Source: OFTM10 sp964344055 (GTDB lineage: Bacteria > Actinomycetota > Acidimicrobiia > Acidimicrobiales > Aldehydirespiratoraceae). Taken from it: a stretch of DNA of 64,000 nt. Location: NCBI GenBank assembly GCA_964344055.1, contig CAYFLT010000014.1:1-64000 (forward strand). Direction: 5' to 3'. Numbering within the stretch: the first letter of the stretch is position 1; each line of letters begins with the position of its first letter. The notes below the pieces were generated by a model that was not told where the DNA came from, did no database searches, and saw only the letters and a program-made list of their open reading frames with translations. Made by a program: the position numbers and the translations under genes. Below are positions 15,569-23,671 of the stretch, in pieces.

Positions 15569-16480
15569 ATGGGTCAGAAGGTCAACCCCTACGGGTTCCG
15601 CCTCGGCATCACCACCGATTGGAAGAGCCGCTGGTTTGCCGATCGCCAGGAGTACGCCGACAACGTCGTCGAGGATTGGAAGATCCGCGACTACCTGCTG
15701 TCCGAGCTCCCGCATGCGGCCATCAGTCGGGTCGAGGTGGAGCGCACCCGCGAGCGTCTGCGGGTCGACGTCCACACCGCTCGCCCGGGCATCGTCATCG
15801 GGCGTCGTGGTTCGGAGGCCGACCGTCTGCGGGCCGGGCTCACCGCCATCAGCGGAAACCCGAAGGTCCAGCTCAACATCCAGGAGATCAAGCAGCCCGA
15901 GCTCGACGCCGCGCTGATCGCCCAGGGTGTGGCCGACCAGCTGGCCGGCCGTGTCGCCTTCCGTCGCGCCATGAAGCGTGCCGTCCAGAATGCCCAGAAG
16001 GCCGGCGCCCTCGGGATCCGGGTCCAGTGCTCGGGCCGCCTCGGCGGTTCGGAAATGGCCCGCACCGAGTGGTACCGCGAGGGTCGCGTTCCGCTGCACA
16101 CCCTGCGTGCCGATGTGGACTACGGCTTCCGTGAGGCCAAGACCACCTATGGCCGCATCGGCGTGAAGGTCTGGCTCTACAAGGGCGACATCCTCCCCTA
16201 CAAGACCCAGACCGAGGACAAGGCCACCCTGGAGGCGGCCATGGCCGCCGGCGAGACCTCCGGCCAGTCCAAGCCCCGCAAGATCGTCTCCAGCGCGGCC
16301 GCCCGCAAGCGGGTCGCCACCCCCGAGACCGAGGCTCCCGAGGTCGATGTCGACGAAGAGCCGGCACCGCTCATCAAGGAAGCCGATCCCGAGTTCGAGA
16401 AGCTGCTCGACGAAGAGGACGCCATCGAAGCGTCCACCCGTGAGCACAGCGAGACCCCGCACTTCCGGGCGAACGACTGA
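15569..16480 (+). CDS. rpsC: 30S ribosomal protein uS3 with acidic C-terminal extension
   Basis: 303 residues. The standard core begins MGQKVNPYGFRLGITTDWKS and includes the KH loop (GIVIGRRGSEADRLR) and LGGSEMARTEWYREGRVPLH. The ~80 residues after the core (from about 225) are Ala/Glu/Asp-rich and lack a recognised domain. It forms part of the mRNA entry channel and helicase site. Confidence 0.95.
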   Translation: MGQKVNPYGFRLGITTDWKSRWFADRQEYADNVVEDWKIRDYLLSELPHAAISRVEVERTRERLRVDVHTARPGIVIGRRGSEADRLRAGLTAISGNPKVQLNIQEIKQPELDAALIAQGVADQLAGRVAFRRAMKRAVQNAQKAGALGIRVQCSGRLGGSEMARTEWYREGRVPLHTLRADVDYGFREAKTTYGRIGVKVWLYKGDILPYKTQTEDKATLEAAMAAGETSGQSKPRKIVSSAAARKRVATPETEAPEVDVDEEPAPLIKEADPEFEKLLDEEDAIEASTREHSETPHFRAND

Positions 16481-16490
16481 GGTTGTTGTC

Positions 16491-16907
16491 ATGTTGATGC
16501 CCAAGAAGGTCAAGCACCGCAAGCAGCAGCGTGGTCGCACCAAGGGCGTGTCCAAGGGACGCACCGAGGTCACCTACGGCGACTACGGCATCCAGGCGCT
16601 CGAGCCCGGCTGGATCACCGCCCGCCAGATCGAGGCCGCCCGTATCGCCATGACCCGTCACATCAAGCGTGGCGGCAAGGTGTGGATCAACGTCTTCCCG
16701 GACAAGCCGATCACCAACAAGCCGGCCGAGACCCGTATGGGTTCGGGCAAGGGCAACCCAGAGATGTGGGTCGCCGTCGTCCGCCCCGGTCGCGTGCTGT
16801 TCGAGCTCTCGTACCACGACGAGGAGATCGCTCACGCTGCGATCGATCGTGCGATCCAGAAGCTCCCGGTCAAGGCCCGGTTCGTGAGTCGTGAGGAGGG
16901 GTTCTGA
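16491..16907 (+). CDS. rplP: 50S ribosomal protein uL16
   Basis: 138 residues starting MLMPKKVKHRKQQRG, with GRVLFEL and the KLPVKARFV end. It sits at the A site and is needed for peptidyl transferase activity. The start is fixed by the conserved MLMPK opening; the frame is open further upstream inside rpsC. Confidence 0.96.
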   Translation: MLMPKKVKHRKQQRGRTKGVSKGRTEVTYGDYGIQALEPGWITARQIEAARIAMTRHIKRGGKVWINVFPDKPITNKPAETRMGSGKGNPEMWVAVVRPGRVLFELSYHDEEIAHAAIDRAIQKLPVKARFVSREEGF

Positions 16908-17140
16908 TGGCGAAGGCCAAGGCGCTCGTCGATCTCGGCGACACCGATCTCATCGAGAAGCTGTCGGACGCGAAGGAAGAGCTGTTCAATCTGCGCTTCC
17001 AGCTCGCCACCGGCCAGCTCACCAACCCGGCCCGCGTCAAGCAGGTCAAGAAGGAAATCGCCCGGATGCTCACCGAGCTGCGGGCCCGCGAGATCGCCGA
17101 CGCCGACGCGGTGGCGGCTGCGAGCGGAGAGGACGACTAA
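16907..17140 (+). CDS. rpmC: 50S ribosomal protein uL29
   Basis: 77 residues. The core DAKEELFNLRFQLATGQLTN is typical, with an Ala/Asp-rich end. ATG overlaps the rplP stop by one base (TGATG). It lies at the tunnel exit beside uL23. Confidence 0.95.
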   Translation: MAKAKALVDLGDTDLIEKLSDAKEELFNLRFQLATGQLTNPARVKQVKKEIARMLTELRAREIADADAVAAASGEDD

Positions 17141-17473
17141 ATGTCTGAGCAAGCAACGCCTGAGCAAGCAACGCCTGAGCAAGCAGTGTCTGAGCAAGCA
17201 ACGCCTGAGGCGAGCGACGCCCGTGCCAACGCCCGCAAGGTGCGTGAGGGCGTGGTCGTGTCCGACAAGATGGACAAGACCGCGGTGGTCGAGACGATCG
17301 ACCGGGTACGGCATCGCCGCTACGCCAAGACCGTGCAGCGGGCCAAGAAGCTCCACGTCCACGACGAGGAGAACACGCTGAACATCGGCGACCGGGTGCG
17401 GGTCCAGGAGACCCGGCCTCTGTCGAAGACCAAGCGCTGGCGCCTGGTCGAGGTTCTGGAGCGTGCGAAGTGA
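17141..17473 (+). CDS. rpsQ: 30S ribosomal protein uS17 with repeated N-terminal extension
   Basis: 110 residues. Residues ~27-110 are normal uS17 (GVVVSDKMDKTAVVETIDR, RPLSKTKRWRLVEVLE). The N-terminal extension consists of four pentapeptide repeats (SEQAT/PEQAT) encoded by a 15-nt DNA repeat at 17144-17203, using CAA and GCA codons that are uncommon in the neighbours. It begins directly after the rpmC stop. Confidence 0.94.
   Translation: MSEQATPEQATPEQAVSEQATPEASDARANARKVREGVVVSDKMDKTAVVETIDRVRHRRYAKTVQRAKKLHVHDEENTLNIGDRVRVQETRPLSKTKRWRLVEVLERAK
17144..17203 (+). repeat. 15-nt tandem repeat inside rpsQ (4 copies)
   Basis: The unit (T/C)CTGAGCAAGCAACG is repeated four times with few changes (one copy ends GTG), plus a 6-nt partial fifth. 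Units are whole codons, so copy-number change would keep the reading frame. Confidence 0.9.
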
Positions 17474-17838
17474 TCCAGCAGGAATCCCGGCTTCGGGTCG
17501 CGGACAACTCGGGCGCCAAGGAGGTCTTGTGCATCAAGGTCCTCGGCGGATCGAAGCGTCGCTACGCCTCGATCGGCGACATCTTCGTCGCCACCGTGAA
17601 GGACGCCATCCCGGGCGCTCAGGTGAAGAAGGGCGATGTCGTCAGGTGCGTCGTCGTCCGTGTGAAGAAGGAAAAGCGTCGTCCGGATGGCTCCTACATC
17701 CGTTTCGACGAGAACGCAGCCGTGCTCATCAACGAGCAGAAGCAGCCGCGTGGCACCCGCATCTTCGGCCCGGTGGGTCGCGAGCTTCGTGAGAAGCAGT
17801 TCATGCGGATCGTCTCGCTGGCGCCGGAGGTCTTGTGA
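17470..17838 (+). CDS. rplN: 50S ribosomal protein uL14
   Basis: 122 residues starting IQQESRLRVADNSGAKEVLC after GTG, with the IFGPVGRELREKQFMRIVSL end; the exact family length. The GTG overlaps the rpsQ stop by 4 nt. It forms bridge B8 with 16S rRNA. Confidence 0.97.
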   Translation: MIQQESRLRVADNSGAKEVLCIKVLGGSKRRYASIGDIFVATVKDAIPGAQVKKGDVVRCVVVRVKKEKRRPDGSYIRFDENAAVLINEQKQPRGTRIFGPVGRELREKQFMRIVSLAPEVL

Positions 17839-17870
17839 TGAACGAAGTGAAGACCCAGGTGACAGCATGA
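17838..17870 (+). CDS. Candidate 10-codon micro-ORF coupling rplN to rplX
   Basis: ATG 17838 overlaps the rplN stop (TGATG). The ORF encodes MNEVKTQVTA and its TGA (17868-17870) overlaps the rplX ATG (ATGA). It therefore joins the two genes by re-initiation overlaps on both sides. It has no independent evidence of function and may be a coupling device or chance. Confidence 0.35.
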   Translation: MNEVKTQVTA

Positions 17871-18193
17871 GTCGCAATCGAGGCATGAAGATCATCAAGG
17901 GCGATCGCGTCGTCGTGCTGTCCGGCAAGGACAAGGGCGTCGAGGGCGTGGTCGAACGCGCCATCCCCGCGACGGGCAAGGTCATCGTCGACGGTGTGAA
18001 CGTCGCCAAGAAGCACCAGGCCCCCACCCGCGGCGACCAGCAGGGCGGCATCATCGACAAGGCGATGCCGATCGACGCGTCCAACGTGGCCGTGGTCAGT
18101 CCCAAGGACGGCAAGGCCACCCGCGTCGGTTTCAAGATCAACGACGACGGCACGAAGGTCCGCATCTGCAAGCGCACGGGGGTGGAGCTCTGA
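17867..18193 (+). CDS. rplX: 50S ribosomal protein uL24
   Basis: 108 residues. The KOW motif region MKIIKGDRVVVLSGKDKGVE and GVNVAKKHQAPTRGDQQGG identify uL24, an assembly initiator near the tunnel exit. The start ATG 17867 could shift to the internal Met at KIIKGD; the first fits the overlap with the micro-ORF. Confidence 0.95.
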   Translation: MSRNRGMKIIKGDRVVVLSGKDKGVEGVVERAIPATGKVIVDGVNVAKKHQAPTRGDQQGGIIDKAMPIDASNVAVVSPKDGKATRVGFKINDDGTKVRICKRTGVEL

Positions 18194-18759
18194 TGACCAC
18201 CGCAACGATGCAGCCCCGTCTGCGCAGCCGCTACAACGCCGAGATCCGTGACGCCCTCAAGGCCGAGCTCGAGTTGCCCAACGTCATGTTGGTGCCCAAG
18301 ATCGAGAAGATCGTGCTCAACATGGGTGTCGGTGACGCGGTCGGCCAGGCGAAGCTCCTCGAGGGCGCCCTGTCCGACATGGAGACCATCGCCGGCCAGA
18401 AGCCGGTGATCACCCGGGCCAAGAAGTCCATCGCCAGCTTCAAGCTGCGCGACGGCAACGCCATCGGGTGCAAGGTCACCCTTCGAGGCGACCGCATGTA
18501 CGAATTCCTCGATCGCCTGATCTCTCTGGCGATCCCGCGGATTCGTGACTTCCGGGGACTCTCGCCGAAGTCGTTCGACGGCAACGGCAACTACACGTTC
18601 GGTGTCACCGAACAGCTCATGTTCCCGGAGATCGACTACGACACGATCGACACGATCCGAGGAATGGACATCACCATCGTCACCACGGCGAAGACCGACG
18701 ACCACGGACGGGCCCTGCTCAGCGCATTCGGCTTCCCGTTCCGACGCGAGGGGCAGTGA
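18193..18759 (+). CDS. rplE: 50S ribosomal protein uL5
   Basis: 188 residues with the L5 core (KIEKIVLNMGVGDAVGQAKL, DFRGLSPKSFDGNGNYTFGV). It binds 5S rRNA and contacts P-site tRNA. ATG overlaps the rplX stop by one base. Confidence 0.97.
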   Translation: MTTATMQPRLRSRYNAEIRDALKAELELPNVMLVPKIEKIVLNMGVGDAVGQAKLLEGALSDMETIAGQKPVITRAKKSIASFKLRDGNAIGCKVTLRGDRMYEFLDRLISLAIPRIRDFRGLSPKSFDGNGNYTFGVTEQLMFPEIDYDTIDTIRGMDITIVTTAKTDDHGRALLSAFGFPFRREGQ

Positions 18760-18762
18760 CCC

Positions 18763-18948
18763 ATGGCGAAGAAAGCACTCCGAGAAAAGCAGCAGCGCAC
18801 TCCCAAGTTCAAGGTGCGCCAGTACACCCGCTGCCGTCGATGCGGACGTCCGCATTCGGTGTATCGCAAGTTCGGCCTCTGCCGCATCTGTCTGCGGAAG
18901 ATGGCCCACGCCGGCGAACTGCCGGGCGTGAAGAAGGCGAGCTGGTGA
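18763..18948 (+). CDS. rpsZ: 30S ribosomal protein uS14, zinc-binding type Z
   Basis: 61 residues, the short zinc form. Cys24, Cys27, Cys40 and Cys43 form the CxxC-CxxC zinc site (TRCRRCGRPHSVYRKFGLCR). Because it carries the zinc site, a zinc-free paralogue might exist elsewhere; none is in this window. Confidence 0.96.
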   Translation: MAKKALREKQQRTPKFKVRQYTRCRRCGRPHSVYRKFGLCRICLRKMAHAGELPGVKKASW

Positions 18949-18961
18949 GGGAGGTACGAAC

Positions 18962-19366
18962 ATGACGATGACTGATCCGATCGCCGACATGCTCACCCGC
19001 ATCCGCAACGCCAACGTCGCGATGCACGATGAGGTCTCCATGCCGTCGTCGAAGCAGAAGGTGGCACTCGCCAAGGTGCTCGAGAAGGAGGGCTACATCA
19101 GCTCCTTCGCCGAGGCCGAAAACGGCGACAAGCCCGGCAAGACGCTCACGATCGAGATGAAGTACAGCCCCGATCGGGCTCGCGTCATCTCCGGTCTCAC
19201 CCGCGTGTCGAAGCCCGGTCTGCGCATCTACCGCCAGCGCAACGAGATCCCCCGTGTGCAGGGTGGGCTCGGTGTGGCGGTCGTGTCGACCAACAGGGGC
19301 CTCATGTCCGACCGAGAAGCGAGGAAGAACCGCATGGGCGGCGAAATCCTCTGCTACGTCTGGTGA
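18962..19366 (+). CDS. rpsH: 30S ribosomal protein uS8
   Basis: 134 residues starting MTMTDPIADMLTRIRNANVA and ending DREARKNRMGGEILCYVW, a complete S8. It binds helix 21 of 16S rRNA and is the spc repressor in E. coli. GGGAGGTACGAAC precedes the start. Confidence 0.97.
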   Translation: MTMTDPIADMLTRIRNANVAMHDEVSMPSSKQKVALAKVLEKEGYISSFAEAENGDKPGKTLTIEMKYSPDRARVISGLTRVSKPGLRIYRQRNEIPRVQGGLGVAVVSTNRGLMSDREARKNRMGGEILCYVW

Positions 19367-19376
19367 GGGGAGCGTC

Positions 19377-19916
19377 ATGTCACGTGTAGGCAACGCCCCC
19401 ATCACCATCCCGAGTGGCGTCGAGGTCTCCATCAATGGGTCCTCGGTCACCGTGAAGGGTTCGAAGGGCTCCCTGGAGCGAGAGCTTCCGGGTGGCATCA
19501 CCGTTCGCGAAGACGACGGCTCGCTCGTGGTCGAGCGGCCGGACGACACCGGTACGTCGAAGTCGTTCCACGGCCTGTCGCGTTCGCTGATCAACAACAT
19601 GATCATCGGCGTGACCGAAGGGTTCACCAAGGAGCTCCAGATCCAGGGTGTGGGCTACCGCGCCACCCAGAAGGGCCCGCAAGCCCTCGAGCTGGCTCTC
19701 GGCTTCAGCCACCCCGTGAACATCACCGCCCCCGAGGGCGTGGAGTTCGAGGTGCCGGTCCAGACCCAGATCTTCGTGAAGGGGATCGACAAGCAGCTGG
19801 TCGGTCAGGTCGCGGCCGACATCCGTAAGTGGCGCAAGCCGGAGCCGTACAAGGGCAAGGGCATCCGCTACGCCGGCGAACGTGTGATCAGGAAAGCCGG
19901 AAAGGCGGCGAAGTAA
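19377..19916 (+). CDS. rplF: 50S ribosomal protein uL6
   Basis: 179 residues from MSRVGNAPITIPSGVEV, ending with PEPYKGKGIRYAGERVIRKA. Standard two-domain L6 near the factor-binding site. GAGGGGAGC precedes ATG 19377. Confidence 0.97.
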   Translation: MSRVGNAPITIPSGVEVSINGSSVTVKGSKGSLERELPGGITVREDDGSLVVERPDDTGTSKSFHGLSRSLINNMIIGVTEGFTKELQIQGVGYRATQKGPQALELALGFSHPVNITAPEGVEFEVPVQTQIFVKGIDKQLVGQVAADIRKWRKPEPYKGKGIRYAGERVIRKAGKAAK

Positions 19917-20281
19917 TGGCTGTTTCCGCGAAGAAGCGCCGCGACGACCGCATCCGGCGGCACAAGCGGGTTCGCAAGAACCTGCGCGGTACGCCCGACC
20001 GACCCCGTGTGGCGGTCTTCCGTTCCAACAAACACATCTCGGCTCAGGTGATCGACGACCTCAGTGGCGTCACCCTGGCCTCGGTGTCCACCACCGAGAG
20101 CGCCCTGCGCGCCGACCAGAACGGCAACATCGACGCCGCCACGAAGGCCGGCACCCTGCTCGCCGAGCGAGCCAAGGCGGCGGGAATCGAGGCGGTCGTG
20201 TTCGATCGTGGTGGCTTCCGCTACCACGGCCGGGTTGCGGCGCTCGCCGACGCAGCCCGCGAGGGAGGACTGAAGTTCTGA
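19916..20281 (+). CDS. rplR: 50S ribosomal protein uL18
   Basis: 121 residues. RRHKRVRKNLRGTPDRPRVA and the end RGGFRYHGRVAALADAAREG identify uL18, which carries 5S rRNA. Its ATG overlaps the rplF stop (TAATG). Confidence 0.97.
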   Translation: MAVSAKKRRDDRIRRHKRVRKNLRGTPDRPRVAVFRSNKHISAQVIDDLSGVTLASVSTTESALRADQNGNIDAATKAGTLLAERAKAAGIEAVVFDRGGFRYHGRVAALADAAREGGLKF

Positions 20282-20883
20282 TGGCGAATCAACGCAACGA
20301 TCGCGAACCCAACCCGCGCGACGGTGGCGAAGGGCTCAACGAGTCCCGGGTCATCAACATCAACCGGGTCGCCAAGGTCGTCAAGGGCGGCCGTCGTTTC
20401 TCGTTCACCGCTCTGGTGGTGATCGGTGACGGCGCCGGCAAGGTCGGTCTCGGCTACGGCAAGGCCAAGGAGGTGCCCCTCGCGATCCAGAAGGGCACCG
20501 AAGAGGCCCGGCGCAACCTGTTCTCGGTCCCGATGGCCGGCTCCACGATCGTCCACGAGACGATCGGGGAGCTCGGTGCGGGTCGGGTCATGCTCAAGCC
20601 GGCGGCTCCCGGTACCGGCGTGATCGCCGGCGGGGCCGCCCGCGCCATCCTCGAAGAGGCCGGCATCCACGACGTGTTGTGCAAGTCGCTCGGCTCGCCC
20701 AACCACATCAACGTCGCCCGGGCGACCATCGAGGGCCTCAAGGCCCAGCGTCGCCCCGACGAGGTGGCCCGACTCCGTGGTCTCGAGCCCGACGAATTCC
20801 TCCCGACCGCCTTGTGGAAGGCGTACCAGGAGAGCGAGCGCGGCGAGCACAAGCCTGCTGTCGACGCCGACGAGGAGTCGTGA
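20281..20883 (+). CDS. rpsE: 30S ribosomal protein uS5
   Basis: 200 residues with RVVKGGRRFSFTALVVIGDG-like text (here INRVAKVVKGGRRFSFTALV) and GAGRVMLKPAAPGTGVIAGG. It takes part in decoding fidelity and mRNA entry. ATG overlaps the rplR stop by one base. Confidence 0.97.
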   Translation: MANQRNDREPNPRDGGEGLNESRVININRVAKVVKGGRRFSFTALVVIGDGAGKVGLGYGKAKEVPLAIQKGTEEARRNLFSVPMAGSTIVHETIGELGAGRVMLKPAAPGTGVIAGGAARAILEEAGIHDVLCKSLGSPNHINVARATIEGLKAQRRPDEVARLRGLEPDEFLPTALWKAYQESERGEHKPAVDADEES

Positions 20884-21080
20884 TGGCGCTCAAAATCACC
20901 CAGACCCGCAGCGCCATCGGCTGCAAGCCCAAACAGCGCGGCACCCTGCGCGCGCTCGGACTGCGCGGCATCGGTCGCTCCAACACCCTGCCTGACCGTC
21001 CCGAGGTCCGCGGCATGATCGCCCGGGTCCCGCATCTGGTCAGCGTCGAAGAGGGCGTTGCGGAGGAGACGGAAGAATGA
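20883..21080 (+). CDS. rpmD: 50S ribosomal protein uL30
   Basis: 65 residues: KITQTRSAIGCKPKQRGTLR, LGLRGIGRSNTLPDRPEVRG. A short acidic tail (VEEGVAEETEE) extends the usual ~60 residues. ATG overlaps the rpsE stop (TGATG). Confidence 0.95.
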   Translation: MALKITQTRSAIGCKPKQRGTLRALGLRGIGRSNTLPDRPEVRGMIARVPHLVSVEEGVAEETEE

Positions 21081-21580
21081 TCAAGATCCACGATCTCGAG
21101 CCCGCGGAGGGCTCCAACAAGCGCGGCAAGCGCAAGGCCCGTGGTATCGGCGGCAAGGGCGGCAAGACCGCAGGCCGTGGTACGAAGGGTCAGAAGGCGC
21201 GCAACAAGGTGCCCGTCGGCTTCGAGGGTGGCCAGATGCCCCTCCTGCAGCGGGTGCCGAAGCTGCGTGGCTTCACCAACCCGTTCCGCGTCGAGTACCA
21301 GGCCATCAACCTCGACACCATCGCCGAGGCGATCGCCGAGTACGACATGTCCGAGATCAGCCCCGAGTCCCTGCTCGAGCACGGTCTCGTTCACAAGGGC
21401 GCCCTCGTGAAGATCCTCGGTCGTGGTGAACTCACCTCGGCCGTCACCGTGAAGGCCCATGCCTTCTCGAAGTCGGCCGAAGCGGCTATCACCGCAGCCG
21501 GCGGTACTGTCGAGAAGCTCGAACTGCCGTGGGGTGTGCGTCCCTCGCACGGCAGCTACAGCCAACACACCAACCGATGA
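21077..21580 (+). CDS. rplO: 50S ribosomal protein uL15
   Basis: 167 residues. The N-terminal GKRKARGIGGKGGKTAGRGT tail and FEGGQMPLLQRVPKLRGFTN core are typical of uL15, a late assembly protein. ATG overlaps the rpmD stop by 4 nt. Confidence 0.97.
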   Translation: MIKIHDLEPAEGSNKRGKRKARGIGGKGGKTAGRGTKGQKARNKVPVGFEGGQMPLLQRVPKLRGFTNPFRVEYQAINLDTIAEAIAEYDMSEISPESLLEHGLVHKGALVKILGRGELTSAVTVKAHAFSKSAEAAITAAGGTVEKLELPWGVRPSHGSYSQHTNR

Positions 21581-21585
21581 TGCTC

Positions 21586-21604
21586 GGGCACCACAATGGT
21601 GCCC
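21586..21604. repeat. Hairpin between rplO and secY
   Basis: GGGCACCA-caa-TGGTGCCC is a perfect 8-bp stem 6 nt after the rplO stop and 43 nt before secY. With no T-tract it may act as an attenuator or mRNA stabiliser between the ribosomal genes and secY. Confidence 0.55.
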
Positions 21605-21647
21605 GACGCTTCGTCACCCTCGCCGCTCGATCACTGGAGACCGCATC

Positions 21648-22976
21648 GTGCTGACACGAGTCCTGAACATGTTCCGGGTCGCCGACCTGCGCGGCAAGAT
21701 CCTGTTCACGATCCTCATCATCGCCATCTACCGGCTGGGCGCGTTCGTGCCCGCTCCTGGGGTCGACGTCGAGGCCGTGCAGCAACTCCGGGACCAAGCC
21801 AACCAGGGCGGCATCCTCGGCTTCATGCAGCTGTTCTCGGGCGGTGCGCTCACCCAGTTCGCGATCTTCGCGCTGGGGATCATGCCCTACATCACATCGT
21901 CGATCATCATGCAGATCCTCGGTGTGGTGATCCCGAAGATCGAGCAGTGGCAACAGCAGGGCGCGGTGGGTCAGCGCAAGATCACCCAGTGGACCCGCTA
22001 CCTCACCATCACGATCGCCCTCGTGCAATCGACCAGCTTCGCCTTCCTGTTCCACAACGGCGGCATCATCGGCAACCAGCTCGACCTGCTGCCGAAGTTC
22101 AACGCCTGGACGGTCTTCGTCGTGGTCCTCACCCTCACCAGCGGCACTGCCCTGTTGATGTGGATGGGTGAGCTCATCACCCAGCGGGGAATCGGCAACG
22201 GCATGTCGCTGCTGATCTTCGCCAGCGTGGTGTCGAGCCTCCCCGCCCAGGGTGCGCTCGTGCAGGCCGAGAACGGCACGACGGCACTCATCGCCCTCAT
22301 CGTCGTCGCGGTCATGCTGCTGGTGGCGATCGTGTTCGTCGAGCAGGGCCAGCGTCGGATCCCGGTCCAGTTCGCCAAGCGAGTGGTCGGGCGTCGCATG
22401 TACGGCGGCCAGAGCACCTACATCCCGCTGAAGGTCAACCAGTCCGGCGTGATCCCCATCATCTTCGCCAGCTCGGTGCTGTACCTCCCGAACCTGATCG
22501 CCGTAGCTCTCCCCAACGAGGGCTGGGGCGGATCGATCCAGCGCTGGGTGGACGACCATCTCGCCGATCCGGCAGATCCCGTCTACCTGATCTTCTTCGG
22601 CCTGATGATCGTGGGATTCGCCTACTTCTACACGGCCATCAGCTTCGATCCGGCCAAGCAGGCCGACACGATCCGCAAGCAGGGTGGCTTCATCCCCGGC
22701 ATCCGCCCGGGTCCGCAGACCGAGGTGTACCTGGCCCGGATCCTCTCGCGCATCACCTTCCCCGGTGCCATGTTCATCGCGGCGGTCGCGTTGGTGCCCT
22801 CGATCCTCATCAGCCTCACCCTCGACACGTCCGGCACGGCCGGCCATGGCGGCGGTGCCGGTGGCTTCGCCTTCGGCGGCATCTCCCTGCTGATCGCCTC
22901 AGGCGTGGCGCTCGAGACGATGAAGCAGATCGACAGCCAGCTGATGATGCGTAACTACGAAGGATTCCTGAAGTAG
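21648..22976 (+). CDS. secY: Protein translocase subunit SecY
   Basis: 442 residues with ten membrane segments, the plug/TM2 region (GGALTQFAIFALGIMPYITS) and the conserved AKQADTIRKQGGFIPGIRPG loop. It forms the SecYEG channel. The GTG start at 21648 gives the usual LNMFRVADLRGKILFT opening and has GGAGA upstream; ATG 21669 is possible. Confidence 0.96.
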   Translation: MLTRVLNMFRVADLRGKILFTILIIAIYRLGAFVPAPGVDVEAVQQLRDQANQGGILGFMQLFSGGALTQFAIFALGIMPYITSSIIMQILGVVIPKIEQWQQQGAVGQRKITQWTRYLTITIALVQSTSFAFLFHNGGIIGNQLDLLPKFNAWTVFVVVLTLTSGTALLMWMGELITQRGIGNGMSLLIFASVVSSLPAQGALVQAENGTTALIALIVVAVMLLVAIVFVEQGQRRIPVQFAKRVVGRRMYGGQSTYIPLKVNQSGVIPIIFASSVLYLPNLIAVALPNEGWGGSIQRWVDDHLADPADPVYLIFFGLMIVGFAYFYTAISFDPAKQADTIRKQGGFIPGIRPGPQTEVYLARILSRITFPGAMFIAAVALVPSILISLTLDTSGTAGHGGGAGGFAFGGISLLIASGVALETMKQIDSQLMMRNYEGFLK

Positions 22977-22982
22977 GTCACC

Positions 22983-23555
22983 ATGAGCGCGCTTCGGATG
23001 GTCATTCTCGGTCGGCAGGGATCCGGCAAGGGCACCCAGTCGCTTCGGATCGCCGAGGCCTATGGCTGTGCCCACGTCTCCACCGGCGACATGTTGCGGG
23101 CGGCCATGGCGGCCGGCACCGAACTCGGTAAGCAGGCGGCAGCGATCGTGAACTCCGGCGCGCTCGTCGGGGACGACGTCATGAACGGGATCGTGTCCGA
23201 GCGGCTCGCCGAGGACGACATCGTCAACGGTGGGGTGCTGCTCGACGGCTTCCCCCGCACGGCGGATCAGGCCGATGCCCTCGAGCGGATGCTCGAGGAC
23301 CTGGGCCAGTCGCTCACCGTGGCCATCAACCTCGACGTACCCGTCGAGGAGGTCACCGAGCGGATGCTCGCCCGTCAGCGCGAAGACGACACCCCGGAGG
23401 CGATCGCCCAGCGATTGGCTCTCTACGAAGACCAGACCGCACCGCTTCTCGACTGGTTCGCGGAGCACGGTCTGCTCGAAACGGTCGATGGCCTCGGCAC
23501 CGAAGCCGAAGTCTTCGATCGACTGCGCAAGACCATCGACAACCGCCTCTCGTGA
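22983..23555 (+). CDS. adk: Adenylate kinase
   Basis: 190 residues. The P-loop ILGRQGSGKGTQ has Arg-Gln where most have Pro-Pro. The AMP-binding VSTGDMLRAAM and DGFPRTADQADALE are clear, with the short LID form. It interconverts ATP, ADP and AMP. It follows secY by 6 nt as in many spc operons; the usual next gene, map, is absent. Confidence 0.95.
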   Translation: MSALRMVILGRQGSGKGTQSLRIAEAYGCAHVSTGDMLRAAMAAGTELGKQAAAIVNSGALVGDDVMNGIVSERLAEDDIVNGGVLLDGFPRTADQADALERMLEDLGQSLTVAINLDVPVEEVTERMLARQREDDTPEAIAQRLALYEDQTAPLLDWFAEHGLLETVDGLGTEAEVFDRLRKTIDNRLS

Positions 23556-23570
23556 TGCGGTTGCGCCGGG

Positions 23571-23599
23571 TTGGACGCCCCTACAGCGTCCGGTAGCGT
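23571..23599 (+). promoter_or_regulatory. Promoter upstream of infA
   Basis: TTGGAC (23571-23576) and TAGCGT (23594-23599) are spaced by 17 nt. This internal promoter would let infA-rpmJ-rpsM-rpsK-rpsD-rpoA-rplQ be transcribed separately from the upstream block. Confidence 0.6.
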
Positions 23600-23671
23600 A
23601 GTCAACTGGCCTGGCGACAGGTCATCCCGCGCATGCCAGGGCGGCAGGCGCGTTTTTCAGGAGGTTGAGTC

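Noticed and set aside
17144..17203. CRISPR-like array
   Set aside because: Units are contiguous 15-mers with no spacers and encode the uS17 N-terminus.
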